Positions 27,302 to 35,201 of a stretch of 64,000 nt of DNA are shown here, one piece after another. How positions within the stretch are numbered: the first letter of the stretch is position 1; every line of letters starts with the position of its first letter. Source of the DNA: Janibacter sp. CX7 (GTDB taxonomy: Bacteria; Actinomycetota; Actinomycetes; Actinomycetales; Dermatophilaceae); NCBI RefSeq assembly GCF_024362365.1, contig NZ_CP101464.1, forward strand, positions 1,054,001-1,118,000. Direction: 5' to 3'. The translations under genes were made by a program, and so were the position numbers. Below the pieces are notes generated by a model. That model searched no databases, was not told the origin of the DNA, and worked only from the letters and a program-made list of their open reading frames with translations.

Positions 27302-27985
27302 ATGCACATCGCCGAGGGCTTCCTGCCCCCGGTCCACGCCGCCGCGTGGACCGCTGTCGCCGCCCCCTTCGTCATCCATGGCACCCGCAGTGCCGCCCGC
27401 GTCGTGCGGGACAACCCGAGTGCCCGCCTGCTGCTCGGCGCTGCCGGCGCCTTCACCTTCGTCATGTCGGCGATCAAGCTGCCGTCGGTCACCGGCTCGA
27501 GCTCGCACCCGACGGGCACCGGGGTCGGCGCGATCATCTTCCGCCCCCCGGTCATGGCCCTGCTCGGCACGATCGTGCTGCTCTTCCAGGCGCTGCTTCT
27601 CGCCCACGGTGGCATCACGACGCTCGGGGCCAATTTCGTCTCGATGGCGGTCGTCGGTCCGTGGGTCGGCTACGGGCTCTTCCGGCTGCTCGCCGCGGCT
27701 CCCTTCGTCGTGCGGGTCTTCGTCGGCGTCGCGATGGCCAACCTCGCCACCTATGTCACGACCGCCACGCAGCTCGCGCTGGCCTACCCCGAAGGGGGAT
27801 TCGTCGAGGCGTGGGGTCGCTTCCTCGGGATCTTCGCCGTGACCCAGGTGCCGCTCGCGATCGTCGAGGGCCTCGTCGGCGTGCTGCTCCTCAATGCCCT
27901 CATCGCGTGGGCGCGGCCCGAGCTGGAGGACCTGCAGGTCGTGCCCGCCGAGACCGTCGAGACCACGGAGGCCGCTCGTGCGTGA
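27302..27985 (+). CDS. cbiM: cobalt ECF transporter substrate-specific membrane component
   Basis: 227-aa integral membrane S-component for Co2+. The N-terminal MHIAEGFLPPVHAAAW is the hallmark: free N-terminus and His2 bind the metal. FVMSAIKLPSVTGSSSHPTGTGVGAI and ALLLAHGGITTLGANFVSMAVVGPWVGY are the other conserved loops. About seven membrane helices. First gene of cbiMNQO behind a B12 riboswitch, as is usual for cobalt uptake operons. Overlaps cbiN by 8 nt. It contains a CGAAGGG motif at 27790 read as Glu-Gly-Gly with rare codons. Confidence 0.96.
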   Translation: MHIAEGFLPPVHAAAWTAVAAPFVIHGTRSAARVVRDNPSARLLLGAAGAFTFVMSAIKLPSVTGSSSHPTGTGVGAIIFRPPVMALLGTIVLLFQALLLAHGGITTLGANFVSMAVVGPWVGYGLFRLLAAAPFVVRVFVGVAMANLATYVTTATQLALAYPEGGFVEAWGRFLGIFAVTQVPLAIVEGLVGVLLLNALIAWARPELEDLQVVPAETVETTEAARA

Positions 27986-28310
27986 GTCCACCCAGACCCT
28001 CGGTCGGCGCGGCGTCGCGCTCGTCGTCGGCGCCATCGTCCTCGTCCTCGTCGTCGCGCTCTACCTCGGTGGCCGGGCGGCCTCGGGTGAGGAGGAGGCC
28101 TTCGGCGGGTCCGATGCCGCCGCGACCGCCCAGCTCGAGGAGGCCGGTCACGAGCCGTGGTTCGAGCCGCTCCTGCCGCCCGCCGGTGGCGAGATCGAGT
28201 CGGGCCTCTTCGCCCTGCAGGCGGGTCTCGGCGGTCTCGCGCTCGGCTACGTCTTCGGTCGGCTCAAGGGACGGCGCACCCGGACCGAGACGGTCGACCC
28301 CCGCGCATGA
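27978..28310 (+). CDS. cbiN: cobalt ECF transporter small subunit
   Basis: 110-aa CbiN with two membrane helices (ALVVGAIVLVLVVALYLGG and the C-terminal LFALQAGLGGLALGYVFG). Between them lies an extracytoplasmic loop with the family features AFGGSDAAATAQLEE and HEPWFEPLLPPAGGEIESGLFALQA. CbiN helps load Co2+ into CbiM. The GTG at 27978 overlaps cbiM by 8 nt; it ends in ATGA overlap with cbiQ. Length matches the family. Confidence 0.93.
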   Translation: MRESTQTLGRRGVALVVGAIVLVLVVALYLGGRAASGEEEAFGGSDAAATAQLEEAGHEPWFEPLLPPAGGEIESGLFALQAGLGGLALGYVFGRLKGRRTRTETVDPRA

Positions 28311-29059
28311 GGCCCACCCTCGACGACGCCGCGTGGTCCTCCCGGTGGCGGACCCGCTCGACGCTGGAGAAGTCCCTTCTCTGCCTGGGCCTGCTCCTCG
28401 TCGCCGCGACGACCACCTCGATGGCGGTGGCCGGGCTCGTCGGGGCGTGCGCCGTCGGCCTCGCGGCGCTCGCCCGGGTCCCGGTCGGCGTGTGGCTGCG
28501 GGCGATGATCGGGCCGGCGGTCTTCGTCGGCATCGGTGCGGTGACCATCGCGGTGACCTTCGGCCCCGGTGACCTGTGGTCCTTCGGTCCTGTCGGCATC
28601 GACACCGGGAGTGCCTCCCGGGCCGCGCTCGTCGCCGCCCGGGCGCTCGCGGCCACGAGCGCGATGGTCCTGCTCGCGGCGACCACCCCGATGGTCGACC
28701 TGCTCGCCGGGCTGCGGCGGGCGCGGGTGCCGGAGGTGGCCGTCGACATCGCGGCCGTCACCTATCGGATGATCTTCGCCCTGCTCGACGCCGCGTCGGC
28801 GATCCGGGCCGCGCAGGCCGGGCGGCTGGGCTACGCGAGCGGCCGGGCCGCGCGGCGCTCGGTCGGCCAGCTGTGCGCCGCGGTGCTCGTCGCCGCGTGG
28901 GACAAGGCCCGCCGTCTCGAGGACGGACTGGCCGGTCGTGGCGGGGTCGCCGCCGTGCCGCTCGTGCCTGCCCGGGCCGTGTCGACCCCCTTCGTCCTGG
29001 CGGCGGGAGTGCTCGTCGTCGGGCTGGCCGGGCTGTCGCTGAGGGCGGGGTTGGCATGA
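28307..29059 (+). CDS. cbiQ: cobalt ECF transporter T-component
   Basis: 250-aa CbiQ, the transmembrane coupling subunit that links the ATPase to CbiM. About five membrane spans. The two cytoplasmic coupling motifs contain the family Ala-Arg-Gly type sequences around LLAGLRRARVPEVAVDIAAVTYRMI and AAQAGRLGYASGRAARR. ATG overlaps cbiN by 4 nt and the stop overlaps cbiO by 4 nt. Confidence 0.93.
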   Translation: MRPTLDDAAWSSRWRTRSTLEKSLLCLGLLLVAATTTSMAVAGLVGACAVGLAALARVPVGVWLRAMIGPAVFVGIGAVTIAVTFGPGDLWSFGPVGIDTGSASRAALVAARALAATSAMVLLAATTPMVDLLAGLRRARVPEVAVDIAAVTYRMIFALLDAASAIRAAQAGRLGYASGRAARRSVGQLCAAVLVAAWDKARRLEDGLAGRGGVAAVPLVPARAVSTPFVLAAGVLVVGLAGLSLRAGLA

Positions 29060-29946
29060 CGCACCGCCTCGGCTCCTGGACACCTCCCGACGACGCGGCC
29101 ACCGTCCTCGCGCTGCGCGGCGTGCACGCCGGCTATCCCGGGGCTCCGGGCGTCCTCGACTGCGTCAGCCTGACGATCGGCACCGGCCGGCGCATCGCGA
29201 TCCTCGGGGCCAACGGCTCCGGCAAGACGACGCTGCTGCGCGTGCTGTCCGGCGCTCACGAGCCGGCCGAGGGGGCGGTCGTCTCGGGCGGTGAGGTGCT
29301 GCGGCACACGCGGCGCGGCCTGACCGCCCACCGGCAGCGGGTGCAGCTGGTCATGCAGGACCCGGACGACCAGCTCTTCAGCGCCGACGTGCGCAGCGAC
29401 ATCGCCTACGGGCCGACCAACCTCGGGTTGCCTGCTGAGGAGATCGCGGACCGGGTCGACGAGGCGCTCGCGGTGCTCTCGCTCGCGGCGCTCGCCGACC
29501 GTCCGGTGCACCGGCTCTCCTTCGGTCAGCGCAAGCGGGTCGCGGTGGCCGGTGCGCTCGCGATGCACCCCCGGGTGCTGCTGCTCGACGAGCCGACGGC
29601 GGGGCTCGACCCGGCCGGGGTCGAGGAGATGCTCGCCGCCGTCGCGGCGCTCGAGGCGCACGGCACGACGGTCGTGCTGTCGACCCACGACGTCGACCTC
29701 GCCTGGAGCTGGGCCGACGAGGTCGCGCTCGTCGTCGACCACGTCGTCCACCAGGGCGAGGTGACCGACGCCCTGACCGACGGTGCCCTCGTCGAGGCGG
29801 CCCGGCTGCGCCCGCCGTGGTCGGTGCAGCTGCTGCGCGAGATGGGGATCGAGCCGGCCGCGGTCGGCTGGCCCCGCACGCCCGCCGAGGTGGCGGTGGC
29901 GCTCGGGTCGTCCCACGCGTCCCACGGTTCTCGGGTCACCCGATAA
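29056..29946 (+). CDS. cbiO: cobalt ECF transporter ATPase
   Basis: 296-aa ABC ATPase powering CbiMNQ. Walker A ILGANGSGKTTLL near residue 55, Q-loop VMQDPDDQLFSADVRSDIAYGP (the ECF-type Q-helix), signature RLSFGQRKRVAVAGALA (Phe and Arg replace the usual Gly and Gln/Lys positions, as in many CbiO), Walker B VLLLDEPTAGLD, and STHD for the H-loop. ATG overlaps cbiQ by 4 nt. Only one ATPase gene is seen, so it would work as a homodimer. Operon end; the convergent DinB gene ends 8 nt away. Confidence 0.94.
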   Translation: MTHRLGSWTPPDDAATVLALRGVHAGYPGAPGVLDCVSLTIGTGRRIAILGANGSGKTTLLRVLSGAHEPAEGAVVSGGEVLRHTRRGLTAHRQRVQLVMQDPDDQLFSADVRSDIAYGPTNLGLPAEEIADRVDEALAVLSLAALADRPVHRLSFGQRKRVAVAGALAMHPRVLLLDEPTAGLDPAGVEEMLAAVAALEAHGTTVVLSTHDVDLAWSWADEVALVVDHVVHQGEVTDALTDGALVEAARLRPPWSVQLLREMGIEPAAVGWPRTPAEVAVALGSSHASHGSRVTR

Positions 29947-29954
29947 TCCGCGGG

Positions 29955-30482
29955 TCAGCGCTCGCGGGCGGCCAGTACCTGCTCGCGCAGGATGTCGGCG
30001 TGGCCCGCGTGCTGGGCGAGCTCGCGCAGCACGTGCAGGAGGACCCAGCGAAGGGGGAGCGGCCCCCGACGGTTGCCGGTCACCACGTCGTCGAGGTCGA
30101 GCCCGGCGATCGCCGCCCGGCTGTCCTCGCACGCCCGGCGGTGCGCGGCCCCGACCGAGGCGATGGTGTCGTGCGGGCTCAGCTCGAAGGACTCGTCAGG
30201 GGTCGCGGGGATCCCGATCTCGGTGCGCGAGCGGCCGCGGACGCCTTCGTCGAACCACACGCGCTCGACGAAGGTGGCGTGCTTGACCAGCCCGAGCAGG
30301 GTCGTGCGCGACGGCACCAGGCTGCGGCGTGCCTGGTCCTCGGTCAGGCCCTCGAGGCAGCGGCCCAGTGCCCCTCGGTGCTCGTCGACGAATGCGAGGA
30401 GTTGCTCGCGCGCCGACGCGTCGAAGGGGACCTCGTGCTCGAAGGGCGGCTGGTTCACCCCTCGACGGTAGCCGCGGCTCAC
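29955..30482 (-). CDS. DinB-family (DUF664) protein
   Basis: 175-aa four-helix DinB-fold protein. LLAFVDEHRGALGRCLEGLTEDQA, TTLLGLVKHATFVERVWFDE and LLHVLRELAQHAGHADILREQ contain the three histidines that bind metal in DinB proteins. These are often thiol-dependent S-transferases (mycothiol or bacillithiol), but the substrate is unknown. The GTG at 30482 overlaps the upstream DHFR-like stop (GTGA). A second GTG at 30458 would fit homologue length a little better. Lies inside the B12 island without an evident link to it. Confidence 0.8.
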   Translation of the reverse strand: MSRGYRRGVNQPPFEHEVPFDASAREQLLAFVDEHRGALGRCLEGLTEDQARRSLVPSRTTLLGLVKHATFVERVWFDEGVRGRSRTEIGIPATPDESFELSPHDTIASVGAAHRRACEDSRAAIAGLDLDDVVTGNRRGPLPLRWVLLHVLRELAQHAGHADILREQVLAARER

Positions 30483-31096
30483 CCCTCGGCGTAGACCTCG
30501 GCCGCGCCGTCGACCTCACCGGCTCGTCGCGGCTCGGGCCCGACGACCTCGAAGAGCATGGCCGTGAACTGCCCGTCCTGCTCGACCCGCTCGCGCCGCA
30601 GCCGCAGGCGCCGCGGCAGCAGGGGAGCGCCGGCGCCCAGGACGACGGGCGTCTGGTGGACCCACACCTTGTCGAGCAGCCCGGCGTCGGCGAACTGACC
30701 GGCAAGGTCGCCGCCGCCGACGATCCACACGTCCTTGCCCGCTGCCGCCTCGGTCGCCGCGGCGTGCAGCTCGCGCACGTCGCCCGCGTGCGCCTGCACC
30801 CCCTCGGGCAGGTCGAGGTCGCGGTGCGTGACGATCCACGAGGGCTGCTCGTAGGGCCAGGCGAAGTCCCGCCCGTCGTGCGTCAGCTCGCGGTGCACCC
30901 ACGCATAGGTGTTGGCCCCGCACACGACGGCCCCGACCGTCGGGATGAACTGGTCGAAGTCGAGGCTGTCCCCGTCGCCGTACCTCCCGCCGGGGTCCTT
31001 GTCGTGGGCCGGCGTCGCGAAGAGCCATGACAGGCTCTCCTCGTCGTCGGCGATGTAGCCGTCGAGACTCGTCGCGGTGCAGTAGATCGTCGCCAT
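30479..31096 (-). CDS. dihydrofolate-reductase-fold protein (RibD C-terminal type)
   Basis: 205-aa RibD_C/DHFR-like reductase. N-terminal IYCTATSLDGYIADDEESLSWLF is typical of this family, and VWIVGGGDLAGQFADAGLLDKVWVHQTPVVLGAGAPLLP holds the NADPH-binding GGG and the C-terminal strand. It is too divergent from true FolA (no N-terminal folate site) to be called dihydrofolate reductase, so the substrate is unknown. It is translated with the DinB gene downstream (4-nt overlap). Confidence 0.85.
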   Translation of the reverse strand: MATIYCTATSLDGYIADDEESLSWLFATPAHDKDPGGRYGDGDSLDFDQFIPTVGAVVCGANTYAWVHRELTHDGRDFAWPYEQPSWIVTHRDLDLPEGVQAHAGDVRELHAAATEAAAGKDVWIVGGGDLAGQFADAGLLDKVWVHQTPVVLGAGAPLLPRRLRLRRERVEQDGQFTAMLFEVVGPEPRRAGEVDGAAEVYAEG

Positions 31097-31154
31097 CGAC
31101 CCAGCGTGACAGGCACCACCGACACCCGTCCCCGCCGCCGCGACGAGGCGCGGT

Positions 31155-31160
31155 TACGCT
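31155..31160 (+). promoter_or_regulatory. -10 box for the thioesterase gene
   Basis: TACGCT at 31155-31160, about 36 nt before the ATG at 31197, with a GAGGA ribosome site 9 nt upstream of the start. A short leader is implied. Confidence 0.4.
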
Positions 31161-31196
31161 CCCTTCGCCCTGCCCGAGACCCCGAGGACACCCACG

Positions 31197-31754
31197 ATGA
31201 ACCGCGTCCCCCGCATCCTGTGGACCGTCGCGACCGCGAGGCGTCGCGGGCCCGTCGCCCCCGGCGAGGTCGCCGTGCTGCCGCTGCGGGTGCTGCCCAA
31301 CGACATCGACTTCGCGTGGCACATGAACAACGGCGTCTACTTCACGATGGCCGACCTCGGACGCATCGACCTGGCGATCCGCTCCGGGTGGGGTCTGGCG
31401 CAGGTGCGCAAGCGGGTGGCGCCGGTCGTCATGCAGGAGACGATGACCTTCCGCAGCTCGCTGCAGCCGCTGCAGGCCTACGAGCTGCACACCGTGATCG
31501 CCGGCTGGGACCGCGTCAGCGTCTTCTTCGAGCAGCGTTTCGTCGTGGACGGTCAGGTGAGCGCGCAGGCGCTGGTGCGCATGCGCTTCCTCCAGCGCGG
31601 CAAGGGCGTCGACACCGACCGGCTGTGGCCGATGCTCGGGATGACGCCGCCGCCCAGCCACGTGCCGGACTGGGCGAAGGGGTGGGGAGACGGGACCCGG
31701 CTGCCCTCGCCGCGCGAGGACGCACCGGCAGGACCGCCGCCCTTCTGGGGGTGA
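31197..31754 (+). CDS. hotdog-fold thioesterase (THEM6/4HBT-like)
   Basis: 185-aa protein of the acyl-CoA thioesterase type. The hotdog signature is VLPNDIDFAWHMNNGVYFTMADLGRIDLA, where the Asp-Asn pair is normally catalytic, followed by VMQETMTFRSSLQPLQAYELHTVIAGWD and FFEQRFVVDGQVSAQALVRMRFL. It probably hydrolyses an acyl-CoA, substrate unknown. Monocistronic between the divergent DHFR-like gene and the convergent cobI-cobJ gene. The stop codon touches a long inverted repeat at 31755-31826. Confidence 0.87.
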   Translation: MNRVPRILWTVATARRRGPVAPGEVAVLPLRVLPNDIDFAWHMNNGVYFTMADLGRIDLAIRSGWGLAQVRKRVAPVVMQETMTFRSSLQPLQAYELHTVIAGWDRVSVFFEQRFVVDGQVSAQALVRMRFLQRGKGVDTDRLWPMLGMTPPPSHVPDWAKGWGDGTRLPSPREDAPAGPPPFWG

Positions 31755-31826
31755 GCACAAGAGGTCGTCCTGGTGCATCTCGTGGCGTTGACCGCGCCAG
31801 ATCGCCCTCAGTGCGACCTCTTGTGC
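31755..31826. repeat. solo inverted-repeat element / bidirectional terminator
   Basis: Perfect 13-nt arms GCACAAGAGGTCG (31755-31767) and CGACCTCTTGTGC (31814-31826) enclose 46 nt, which contain a smaller GGCG/CGCC stem. It fills the gap between two convergent genes, so it could terminate both. The long loop is unusual for a terminator and looks more like a degenerate palindromic mobile repeat. Confidence 0.6.
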
Positions 31827-31833
31827 ACGGCAG

Positions 31834-33411
31834 TCAGTCCACCGAGCGCGGGGTCCACACCCGACCGTCGTCGGTGACCCGGGTGGTCGAGGCACCGACG
31901 ACGACGAGGCAGCCCATGTCGACGGCCTCGACGTCGAGCTCGCCGAGGGTCGTCACCCACGACGACTCCTCGTCGCGGCCGACGTGGCGCGCGACGACGA
32001 CGACGCGGTCCGGGCCGACCGCGTCGACGAGCAGGTCACGGGCGGCGCCGAGGGTGTCAGGGCGCGAGCGGGAGCGCGGGTTGTAGAGGGCGATCGAGAT
32101 GTCGTTCGTCGCGAGCGCGGTCAGCCGTGCGGCGAGGACGTCCCACGGCTTGAGGTTGTCGCTGAGGTTGACCAGCGCGTGGTCGCCGCCGAGGACGGCA
32201 CCGACGAGGGCGCTCGCCGCGTGGGCCGCGGTGACGCCCGGCACGACGTCGACCGGCACGTCGGCGTAGCCGGGGTCGTCGGACAGAGCTGCCTCGCGCG
32301 ACTCGAAGAGCGCCGTCGACATGCCGAAGACACCAGCGTCACCACCCGAGACGAGCGCGACGTCCGCCCCCTCGCGGGCCAGGTCGAGCGCCAGGCGCCC
32401 GCGGTCGAGCTCGACGGAGTTGCCGGAGGCGTGGCGGGTCAGGCCCTCGCGCTGCGGCACCCGCGCGACGTAGGGCGCGTAGCCGACGACGTGGTCGACC
32501 CGGGCGAGCACCTCGCTCGCCTGCGGCGTCAGCCAGTGGTCCGGCCCCGGCCCGAGACCGACGACGTGCACCGTGCCCACCTCCTGCTGATCGAGGTGGG
32601 AGGCCGCCCGCGGCCGACCCTCGAGATCAGGGGACTCCGTACCACCCGTCAGCCGCGCGAAGTCCGCGGCCCGGCCGGCGGCATCGTCACGCAGCCCCTC
32701 GCCGGGGACGACGACGATCGACATGTAGGGCACCCGGCCCTCGTCGACCTCGGCAGCCGGCATGACGAGCTCGCCCGGGTAGGACGCGCGCTCGACGTAG
32801 ACGGCACGCTCGAGCATCCCTGCCTGGCGCAGGGCCTCTCGGACACCGGCGAAGGTGCGGCCGAGCTTCATGATGATCGCCGCATCGGTGTCGGCGAGAC
32901 GCCGAGCCAGCTCGGGCACGGGCAAGGTGCCGGGCAGGACGGTGAGGGTGTCCTCGTGACGGCACAGGCCGGTCGCGACCGCGGCGGTGGCGGCGGACAG
33001 CGAGGTGATCCCGGGGACGACCTCGGTGGGGTAGCGCGGACTCAGCCGGTCATGGACGTACATGAAGGAGCCGAAGAAGAGCGGGTCGCCGATGGCGAGG
33101 ACGACGACGCTGCGGCCGGCAGCAAGGTGGGTCTCGAGCCGGTCGCAGCACTCGTCGTAGAAGTCGGCGAGGGCCCCGTAGTAGCCGCGAGGGTGGTCGG
33201 TGAAACCGGTCGTCACCGGGTAGCGCAGCTCTTCCTCGATGGCACCCTCGGGGATGAGGTCGGCGGCGATGGAGCGCGCGAGCGACTGCTTGCCGGTGCC
33301 CGCGTGGTAGGCGATGACATCGGCGTCACGGATGAGCCGGGCGGCTTTGAGAGTGATGAGCTCGGGGTCGCCGGGGCCGATGCCGACGCCGTAGAAGCGG
33401 CCGCCGCTCAT
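31834..33411 (-). CDS. cobI-cobJ: precorrin-2 C20-methyltransferase fused to precorrin-3B C17-methyltransferase
   Basis: 525-aa fusion of two SAM methyltransferases of the same fold. Residues 1 to about 245 are CobI: FYGVGIGPGDPELITLKAARLI, VVVLAIGDPLFFGSFMYV, VPGITSLSAATAAV. Residues from about 280 are CobJ: VHVVGLGPGPDHWLTPQASEVL, VALVSGGDAGVFGMSTALFE, VPGVTAAHAASALVGAVLGGDHALVNLSDNLKPW. They catalyse C20 and C17 methylation (ring contraction) on either side of CobG. The linker includes an in-frame palindromic repeat (32586-32630). ATG at 33411 overlaps cobH (ATGA). Gene order cobG-cobH-cobIJ, minus strand. Confidence 0.94.
   Translation of the reverse strand: MSGGRFYGVGIGPGDPELITLKAARLIRDADVIAYHAGTGKQSLARSIAADLIPEGAIEEELRYPVTTGFTDHPRGYYGALADFYDECCDRLETHLAAGRSVVVLAIGDPLFFGSFMYVHDRLSPRYPTEVVPGITSLSAATAAVATGLCRHEDTLTVLPGTLPVPELARRLADTDAAIIMKLGRTFAGVREALRQAGMLERAVYVERASYPGELVMPAAEVDEGRVPYMSIVVVPGEGLRDDAAGRAADFARLTGGTESPDLEGRPRAASHLDQQEVGTVHVVGLGPGPDHWLTPQASEVLARVDHVVGYAPYVARVPQREGLTRHASGNSVELDRGRLALDLAREGADVALVSGGDAGVFGMSTALFESREAALSDDPGYADVPVDVVPGVTAAHAASALVGAVLGGDHALVNLSDNLKPWDVLAARLTALATNDISIALYNPRSRSRPDTLGAARDLLVDAVGPDRVVVVARHVGRDEESSWVTTLGELDVEAVDMGCLVVVGASTTRVTDDGRVWTPRSVD
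32586..32630. repeat. palindromic repeat inside cobI-cobJ linker, copy 4
   Basis: CTGATCGAGG arm, the 18-nt core GGAGGCCGCCCGCGGCCG shared with the copy at 3453-3490, then CCTCGAGATCAG. Arms pair with a 2-nt bulge. It is translated in frame as part of the linker between the CobI and CobJ domains (SPDLEGRPRAASHLDQQ). Confidence 0.65.
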
Positions 33412-34076
33412 GCCAGCTCGTCCCGGTGGGCGAGGGCGTTGAGCGCGGCAGCGGCCATCGCGGACCCGCCACGGCGGCCGTGGACGACGAGCCAGGGGAC
33501 CGGGCCGCCGGGCAGGTCGTGCTCGGCGAGGGCGACCTTGGACTCCGCGGACCCGACGAAGCCGACGGGCATCCCGATGATCGCGGCGGGACGCGGGGCG
33601 CCGTCGTGGAGCAGTTCGAGCAGGTGGAAGAGGGCGGTCGGCGCATTGCCGATCGCGACGACGGCACCCTCGAGCCGCTCGCCCCAGAGGGAGACGGCGG
33701 CGGCCGCGCGGGTCGTGCCCCACTGGGCGGCGAGGTCGGGCACCTGCGGCTCGCGCAGGGTGCAGACCACCTCGTTGTCGACGGGCAGGCGGCGGCGGGT
33801 GACGCCCTGCGCGAGCATGTTGCTGTCGGTGAGGATCGGCGCCCCGGCGACGAGCGCAGCGTGGGCGGCAGCGGCGACCTCGGGGTGGCCGGCGATCTCG
33901 CTCGTGATGCCGACGTCACCGGCGGCGTGGATGATCCGCACGGCAGCACCGTGAAGGTCGGCGGGCAGGCCGCTGAGGTCGGCCTCGTCGCGGATCATCC
34001 CGAAGGAGCGGCGGTAGATCTCCTGCCCGTCGGTGACGTAGTCGTACCGGCGAGGCGGTTGGCGAAGGGGGTTCAT
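33408..34076 (-). CDS. cobH: precorrin-8X methylmutase
   Basis: 222-aa CobH/CbiC, which moves the methyl group from C11 to C12 to give hydrogenobyrinate. The catalytic histidine is in AAVRIIHAAGDVGI; other family segments are YEIYRRSF-like GQEIYRRSFGMI, APILTDSNMLAQGVTRRRLP, AVVAIGNAPTALFHLLELL and IIGMPVGFVGSAESKVAL. The ATG at 34076 is in TGATG overlap with the cobG stop; an in-frame upstream extension is part of cobG read in another frame. Coupled on both sides (cobG and cobI-cobJ). Confidence 0.95.
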   Translation of the reverse strand: MNPLRQPPRRYDYVTDGQEIYRRSFGMIRDEADLSGLPADLHGAAVRIIHAAGDVGITSEIAGHPEVAAAAHAALVAGAPILTDSNMLAQGVTRRRLPVDNEVVCTLREPQVPDLAAQWGTTRAAAAVSLWGERLEGAVVAIGNAPTALFHLLELLHDGAPRPAAIIGMPVGFVGSAESKVALAEHDLPGGPVPWLVVHGRRGGSAMAAAALNALAHRDELA

Positions 34077-35164
34077 CAAGCCTTCTCGTGTTGTGCCGCA
34101 ACGACATCCGCTGCGCTGGTGGGGTTGAGGGCGGTCGCGTGGGCGCGGGCGGGGTGGCCGCACGAGCGCTCGCAGCCGATGACGTGCACGGCCGGTCCGG
34201 TGACGTCGACGAAGGGGGCGGCCTCCAGGGCGAGGTCGCGCGTGCGGGTGGTCGTCCGCCCGCACGAGGGGGCTCCGGCGCAGGCGGTGAGGACGGTCCA
34301 GGGTGAGTCTGGGGACGTCGCGAAGCCGGCCGCCGCGAGCTCCTCGGCCCGCGCGCCCCCCGGCACGACGACCGAGCGCCAGGGTGTGATGCGCAGCGTC
34401 CCCTTGAGCGCCGCGGCCATCGCCGGCGTCAGCAGCCCCAGCGGAACGAGCGCCACCAGGTCCTCACCCACCGGCCCCGGCGCGGGCGGGGCACCCGCCA
34501 CGACGTCGAAGGGATCACCCCCCGGCAGCAGGTCGGCCCGGGCCTCCTCCGGGAGGTCGCGCAGGTTCCACGTGCGGGTGTCGGTGCGTGCGGCGAGGAA
34601 GCGCCGGGCGACGTCGAGCCCGGCCTCGGCGGACTCGTCGCGGGGGACGCTGATCGCGCGACCGTCGGCGACGACCTGTGCGATGCCCCCTTCGCCCAGC
34701 TCGGCCACGACCGCGACGTCCCACGGCTCGGCGAGCACGGGGCCGCCGGGGGAGGCGACGGCGAGCAGGAAGCGCCCCGGCAGCCCGGCCAGCCCGGGGT
34801 CCGCGAGCAGCCCCTCGTCGAGGGCGGTCACGAGGTCGTCGAGCCCGGGATGCGGATCGGCGACGATGTTGCGCGCCTTGTCGTGCGGCCCGGAGGGGAC
34901 GAGCCCGAGGTCGCCGATCGCCGTGATGAGCTCACGGGGGAGCGGGTCGGGCAGGCCGCGCAGCTGCAGGCTGCCCCGCGAGGTGAGCGTGATGTCCGGG
35001 TTGCCGAATCGCTGTGCGAGAGAAGAGATCTCGCGCAGCGTGGAGGCATCCACCCGACCGCCGGGGATGCGCAGGCGCACCATCGCCCCGTCTGCCGAGA
35101 CGAAGGGGGTGAGCAGCCCCGGGCAGCGGTCGGCGCCGCTGCGGGAGGGCGTCGGTGTGCTCAC
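34076..35164 (-). CDS. cobG: precorrin-3B synthase
   Basis: 362-aa CobG, the oxygen-dependent Fe-S/monooxygenase that makes precorrin-3B before ring contraction. Its presence marks the aerobic pathway. It is built from two ferredoxin-like sulfite/nitrite-reductase half repeats (GAMVRLRIPGGRVDASTL, ITLTSRGSLQLRGL). Fe-S ligands lie in TACAGAPSCGRTTTRT and VIGCERSCGHPARAH. The GTG start at 35164 is chosen because everything further upstream in this frame is antisense to cobN. A TAGGCT box on the minus strand (35178-35173) is 8 nt ahead, giving an almost leaderless message. First gene of the cobG-cobH-cobIJ run; no riboswitch on this side. Confidence 0.92.
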   Translation of the reverse strand: MSTPTPSRSGADRCPGLLTPFVSADGAMVRLRIPGGRVDASTLREISSLAQRFGNPDITLTSRGSLQLRGLPDPLPRELITAIGDLGLVPSGPHDKARNIVADPHPGLDDLVTALDEGLLADPGLAGLPGRFLLAVASPGGPVLAEPWDVAVVAELGEGGIAQVVADGRAISVPRDESAEAGLDVARRFLAARTDTRTWNLRDLPEEARADLLPGGDPFDVVAGAPPAPGPVGEDLVALVPLGLLTPAMAAALKGTLRITPWRSVVVPGGARAEELAAAGFATSPDSPWTVLTACAGAPSCGRTTTRTRDLALEAAPFVDVTGPAVHVIGCERSCGHPARAHATALNPTSAADVVAAQHEKA

Positions 35165-35170
35165 GGCAGG

Positions 35171-35197
35171 GCAGCCTACGCGGCCCCGGTAGGCTGC
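35171..35197. promoter_or_regulatory. symmetric divergent promoter of cobG and cobN
   Basis: Inverted repeat GCAGCCTA (35171-35178) and TAGGCTGC (35190-35197). Each arm contains a TAGGCT -10 box facing outwards: one towards cobG, one towards the cobN riboswitch (start expected near 35202). The shared dyad could also be a protein-binding site. Confidence 0.5.
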
Positions 35198-35201
35198 CGG
35201 A

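Noticed and set aside
30479..31096. folA dihydrofolate reductase
   Set aside because: Sequence is of the RibD_C-like group and lacks the classical folate-site motifs; no thyA nearby.
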